From UBA1941 sp046329575 (lineage in GTDB: Bacteria; Bacteroidota; Bacteroidia; Chitinophagales; LD1), in the NCBI GenBank assembly GCA_046329575.1, contig JAXLUJ010000007.1, forward strand, positions 186,001-250,000: DNA of 64,000 nt, given 5' to 3'. Below the pieces are notes generated by a model. It ran no database searches, was not told where the DNA came from, and saw only the letters and a program-made list of their open reading frames with translations. Shown in pieces: positions 60,863-64,000 of the stretch. Made by a program: the position numbers and the translations under genes. Within the stretch, counting starts at the first letter, position 1. Each line of letters begins with the position of its first letter.

Positions 60863-62386
60863 GTGAAAACTTCGTCAGACGAATTATTTCAATTGGTGAG
60901 CCATCTTTCGCTATCCGAAAAGCGGTACTGCTCCCTTTTTCTTCAAAAACATTCGAAATCGGCCAACCGCTACCAGCAACTGTTTCGCCTGTTGCTAAAA
61001 CAAGAGCAATATGATGTACTGCGTTTAAAAAAAGCGATGAAGTTGAGCGATCGCCCCGCTCATTTTGCTGTTTTGAAAAAGCAACTCTATGAACAATTGT
61101 TGGAAGCCTTGCATCAGTTCGATTTGTTTACTAACCCCGAACAGCAGTTACAGCGCGGCATTCATCAATGTCAGCTACTGCTTCAGCGCGGACTGTTTTC
61201 GCAATGCGAAAAGCGAATCGGCCGCTTTTGGAAACAGGCTGTTCAAATGAATCATCACGAAGCACAATTGCAATTGCAGCATTTGAAAATGATGATGATG
61301 GCGCGCAACTATTACAAAACCGGCCAACCCAACGCCCTCGAAGCCTGGCAGCAGAAAACCAATTCGATTTTATCGGAATTGCAGAGCGCCTCGCACTATC
61401 GGTATCTCAGCAGCAAAGTTTATAAAATGCAATATGAGGCTGGCGATCGTGGAAAGGAACTGGCCACCAAAATGAAGACCATTGTATCGCGGCCTGAATT
61501 TACTAATGAAAAGCATGCCGATACGCTACGGGCAAAACTCGATTTCCTTCAGGTTCGCGCCTTATATCACTTTACTAATTCTGAAAATAAAAAGGCCGCC
61601 TCCTTCAATTCGCGATTTTTAAAGTTACTGGAAGAAAATCCGCTTTTGCTGGAACTGCATGCCGACCGGTATTTTTCAGTACTCAACAACTATCTGATCG
61701 ATTGTTTGCTGCTTAAGAACTTTAAGGAACTGAATTCCGGCCTTCAGAAAATGAGAAGCCTCACCGGGCAAACGGCCTTCAGGCGGCTGATTAATTTCGA
61801 CGCTAACGTGTTTCGCTTAGGATACCTTATAGAACTGAATGCCTATTTCGCTACAGGAAATTTCCGCGAAATGAAAAAGCAATTCCGAACTATAACGAAG
61901 GGTTTGGAGCAGTTTGGAAACCGTGTGGTGAAACACAACCGAATCACGATTCAATACCTGATGGCTTACGGAAGTTTTGCCTTAGGAGAGTATGATAACG
62001 CCATTGATTATCTGTATCCGATTTTACAAGAAAAAGAATCGGCAGTAGCTGAAAACATTCAGCAGGCAGCGCGTATGCTGCAACTGCTTAGCCACTTTGA
62101 GAAAGGTGATTTTCTGTTCACCGAAAGTTTAGTGAAATCATTACGGCGGATGTTTCGAAATGATGGCGCTGAACTGCAGCGGGCCATGCTTTCGTTCATT
62201 CTTACAATAATTCATAAGCATGCTAAAGACCCCGGAGCATGGGAAAAAATGGAACGCAAAGTGGAAATGCTGTCGAAAAAGGCATCCGTTCAATCGGCAT
62301 TGAATTTATTTGATTTCAACGTTTGGCTAAAACAACATCGAACCGGTAAAAAATTTGAAGAAGTATGGTTGGAAAAATTGCACTGA
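60863..62386 (+). CDS. Large helical protein of unknown function, TPR-like
   Basis: This 507-residue protein has a GTG start and no signal peptide or membrane helix. It consists of repeated charged helices with many Leu, Gln and Lys (KTSSDELFQLVSHLSLSEKR at the start, later YLMAYGSFALGEYDNAIDYL, a TPR-like unit). From memory, proteins with a similar opening are common in Bacteroidota and carry no named function. It is Gln/Leu-rich and probably a scaffold. It is followed after 42 bases by the AsmA-like gene on the same strand, and they may be co-transcribed. Confidence 0.6.
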   Translation: MKTSSDELFQLVSHLSLSEKRYCSLFLQKHSKSANRYQQLFRLLLKQEQYDVLRLKKAMKLSDRPAHFAVLKKQLYEQLLEALHQFDLFTNPEQQLQRGIHQCQLLLQRGLFSQCEKRIGRFWKQAVQMNHHEAQLQLQHLKMMMMARNYYKTGQPNALEAWQQKTNSILSELQSASHYRYLSSKVYKMQYEAGDRGKELATKMKTIVSRPEFTNEKHADTLRAKLDFLQVRALYHFTNSENKKAASFNSRFLKLLEENPLLLELHADRYFSVLNNYLIDCLLLKNFKELNSGLQKMRSLTGQTAFRRLINFDANVFRLGYLIELNAYFATGNFREMKKQFRTITKGLEQFGNRVVKHNRITIQYLMAYGSFALGEYDNAIDYLYPILQEKESAVAENIQQAARMLQLLSHFEKGDFLFTESLVKSLRRMFRNDGAELQRAMLSFILTIIHKHAKDPGAWEKMERKVEMLSKKASVQSALNLFDFNVWLKQHRTGKKFEEVWLEKLH

Positions 62387-62428
62387 TGTTTGTGGCACAA
62401 CAATTTAGAAGTGGCTGAAAGTGTAATA

Positions 62429-64000
62429 ATGAATGGAAGACTTCTTTTGAAGATTATAGCTGCCTTTTTGTTGGTTGTGGTTGCGCTAGTTGCTGCCGCA
62501 GGCTGGTATGTTCGCGCCCATCAGGCGGAATTGATTACTGCCATCGAAAAGGAAATGAACAAAAGTGTGAAAGGTCATATCACGGTTGGAAAAGTTCGTT
62601 TGGGCGCATTCCGGGCTTATACCGGACTGGCGCTGCATGTAGAGGGTTTTTCGATTTCCGATTCCGTATATAAGAAAGAAGTATTTCATGCAGGTGCACT
62701 TGATATGAAAGTGGAACTCCTGCCCTTGTTGCGAATGAAAATTGAAATGCGATCACTGCATCTCAGTGATGCCGTTTTCTCGATTTTAAAAGATACTAAC
62801 GGTTACAGCAATGCGAATTTGTTTCGCACTTCTTCTGAAAAAAATACTAACGATGCCGCTAACATTCACTTCGAAGAAGTGAGTATGGAGAATGTCAGGT
62901 TCGTTCTAACCGATGAAATACAAAAGCAACATCTAAGTTTTGTATTGAAGGAACTAGACGGCGATGTACGCACCGGAAGTGAGGGGTATCAAATGAAGAT
63001 GAACGGTTGGATTGCCATCGATAGTATGATGTTCAAGCAGGAAAAGGGAAGTTTTTTTGTGGGTGAAAGAGCCGATCTGGACCTTAAGATGAACTTCGAT
63101 CCGAAAAAATTATTGTTTACCATTTATCCATCTAAAGTGAAAATGAGCGGCCAATGGTTTGATGCGTGGGGTTCGTTCAACGCCAATGTAAATCCGGTGG
63201 TAATGGACCTTAATTTTTCAAATCCGGCGGTGAACTATGCACAGGGCCGCTCCGTACTTTCTGCAGAAATAAAGAAGTACATGAACGACATAATGATCGA
63301 ATCGCCGGTGGGTTTGAAGATTCGTGTGAATGGCCCGATTATACCATTGTACCCGCCTGATGTAGATGTGAATTTTGTTCTCAACAAAGCAAAGGCAACG
63401 CTTTACGGCCAAAAGGTGACCGATCTTTCGCTTACCGGAAAGTTTACGAACCATTTGGAAAAAGGCGTGCGAAACGATGATTACAATTCCGGCTTGTTTT
63501 TTAATGTAACTCAGGTAAACCTAAGCGGTATCCAGGCTTCCGCCACTTTGGCCGTGCGTGATTTGAAGCAATTGCGTTCCGATATTCGCGTGAAAGCGAA
63601 CACCGCGCTTCCTTCGTTAAATCAATTTCTTCCCGATGAAAACTATGGTTTTAATTCAGGAAACGCATCGGTTGATATCGCTTATCGCGGATCACTATGG
63701 AGCTATTTGGATAGTGTTAATCATCCGTATAACGATACACTAAATCTGTTCGCCGGCATTACTAACGGAGGTTTTATTTATAGAACACGAAACATTCGGT
63801 TGAATAACATTGCCGCCGAAATAGCGGTAGCCGACAATGATTTGTTGGTGCGAAATATGAGCGCCGATCTCAATGAAAATCCGGTGCGTATTTCCGGAGA
63901 ATTGAAACGAATTAGAAGACTGATTGCCGACGACAAAAGCCATGCGGAAGGTCATTTCGAAGTTCATGCTCATGACTTTGACCTCACAAAAATTCTTACC
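62429..64000 (+). CDS. AsmA family protein (3' partial)
   Basis: The ATG at 62429 opens a frame that stays open to the window end (524 codons). The N-terminus has a single membrane helix (KIIAAFLLVVVALVAAAGWY), then VKGHITVGKVRLGAF and LHVEGFSISDSVYKKE, followed by long beta-strand-rich sequence (VELLPLLRMKIEMRSLHLSD, MENVRFVLTDE). This is the layout of AsmA/TamB-type proteins, long periplasmic beta-grooves now thought to move lipids to the outer membrane. The C-terminal part, which would decide the subfamily, is outside the window. Confidence 0.82.
   Translation, partial: MNGRLLLKIIAAFLLVVVALVAAAGWYVRAHQAELITAIEKEMNKSVKGHITVGKVRLGAFRAYTGLALHVEGFSISDSVYKKEVFHAGALDMKVELLPLLRMKIEMRSLHLSDAVFSILKDTNGYSNANLFRTSSEKNTNDAANIHFEEVSMENVRFVLTDEIQKQHLSFVLKELDGDVRTGSEGYQMKMNGWIAIDSMMFKQEKGSFFVGERADLDLKMNFDPKKLLFTIYPSKVKMSGQWFDAWGSFNANVNPVVMDLNFSNPAVNYAQGRSVLSAEIKKYMNDIMIESPVGLKIRVNGPIIPLYPPDVDVNFVLNKAKATLYGQKVTDLSLTGKFTNHLEKGVRNDDYNSGLFFNVTQVNLSGIQASATLAVRDLKQLRSDIRVKANTALPSLNQFLPDENYGFNSGNASVDIAYRGSLWSYLDSVNHPYNDTLNLFAGITNGGFIYRTRNIRLNNIAAEIAVADNDLLVRNMSADLNENPVRISGELKRIRRLIADDKSHAEGHFEVHAHDFDLTKILT

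Noticed and set aside
1..64000. tRNA, rRNA, tmRNA genes, insertion sequences or prophage genes
   Set aside because: I saw no cloverleaf-type sequence with the conserved T-loop, no rRNA wording and no transposase, integrase or phage structural protein; weak matches lay inside coding regions.

Overview
The window is chromosomal DNA from a member of the Bacteroidota that very probably has a type IX secretion system (T9SS) and gliding machinery. The evidence is a partial SprA, GldF and GldG, a PorP/SprF-family protein, proteins ending in T9SS sorting domains (type A and the CHU_C/gliding-associated type), promoters of the TTTG-N19-TAnnTTTG kind and signal peptides that are almost all cut just before Gln. 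I cannot place it safely below phylum. Nothing looks like a prophage, plasmid or insertion sequence, and I see no tRNA, rRNA or CRISPR array.

Layout. 1-5 kb: the C-terminal two thirds of sprA. 5-9.5 kb: a lipoprotein, a tight yqeY-cvpA-pabA operon read leftward, a subclass B1 metallo-beta-lactamase homologue and exonuclease III. 9.4-14.5 kb: a peptide-type solute-binding lipoprotein, a TPR/LytS-type sensor kinase with its LytTR regulator, and an outer-membrane barrel. 14.6-21 kb: a SurA-like lipoprotein, an ABC-F ATPase, and a TetR regulator followed by paaABCD (phenylacetyl-CoA epoxidase). 21-27.6 kb: sulfatase, YgjP-like metallopeptidase, a PKD/T9SS protein, a membrane protein and an acyltransferase. 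27.9-33.2 kb: a six-gene leftward run (TolC, adaptor, smpB, a hypothetical, two rhomboid proteases). 33.5-40.6 kb: a heavy-metal efflux operon whose RND pump is fused to its own TolC domain, then a di-heme peroxidase. 41-48.7 kb: small membrane proteins, an oxidoreductase, a T9SS delta-60 repeat protein, a frameshifted AttH/CrtC-like gene, DinB-like, PorP/SprF and DUF3089 proteins. 48.8-53.3 kb: gldF-gldG with a glutaminyl-cyclase-like M28 enzyme, then a JmjC/cupin protein. 53.5-64 kb: dnaA, a two-domain parvulin, a FucP-type sugar transporter, a T9SS propeller protein, a helical-repeat protein and the start of an AsmA-like protein.

Two observations stand out. First, 24 perfect copies of a 7-bp unit fill the space between the TetR stop codon and paaA. 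The array begins in the last sense codon of TetR. It can be read as a chain of overlapping five-codon mini-ORFs that starts on the TetR stop codon and, at the present copy number, ends in the PaaA reading frame. Second, the RND-TolC fusion keeps a signal-peptide-like segment with a Gln cleavage site exactly at the domain junction, which suggests processing into two proteins. Short heptamer and octamer repeats, a GC-rich structured element (three copies) and a TTTTGGACG-containing unit (three copies) fill most intergenic spaces.
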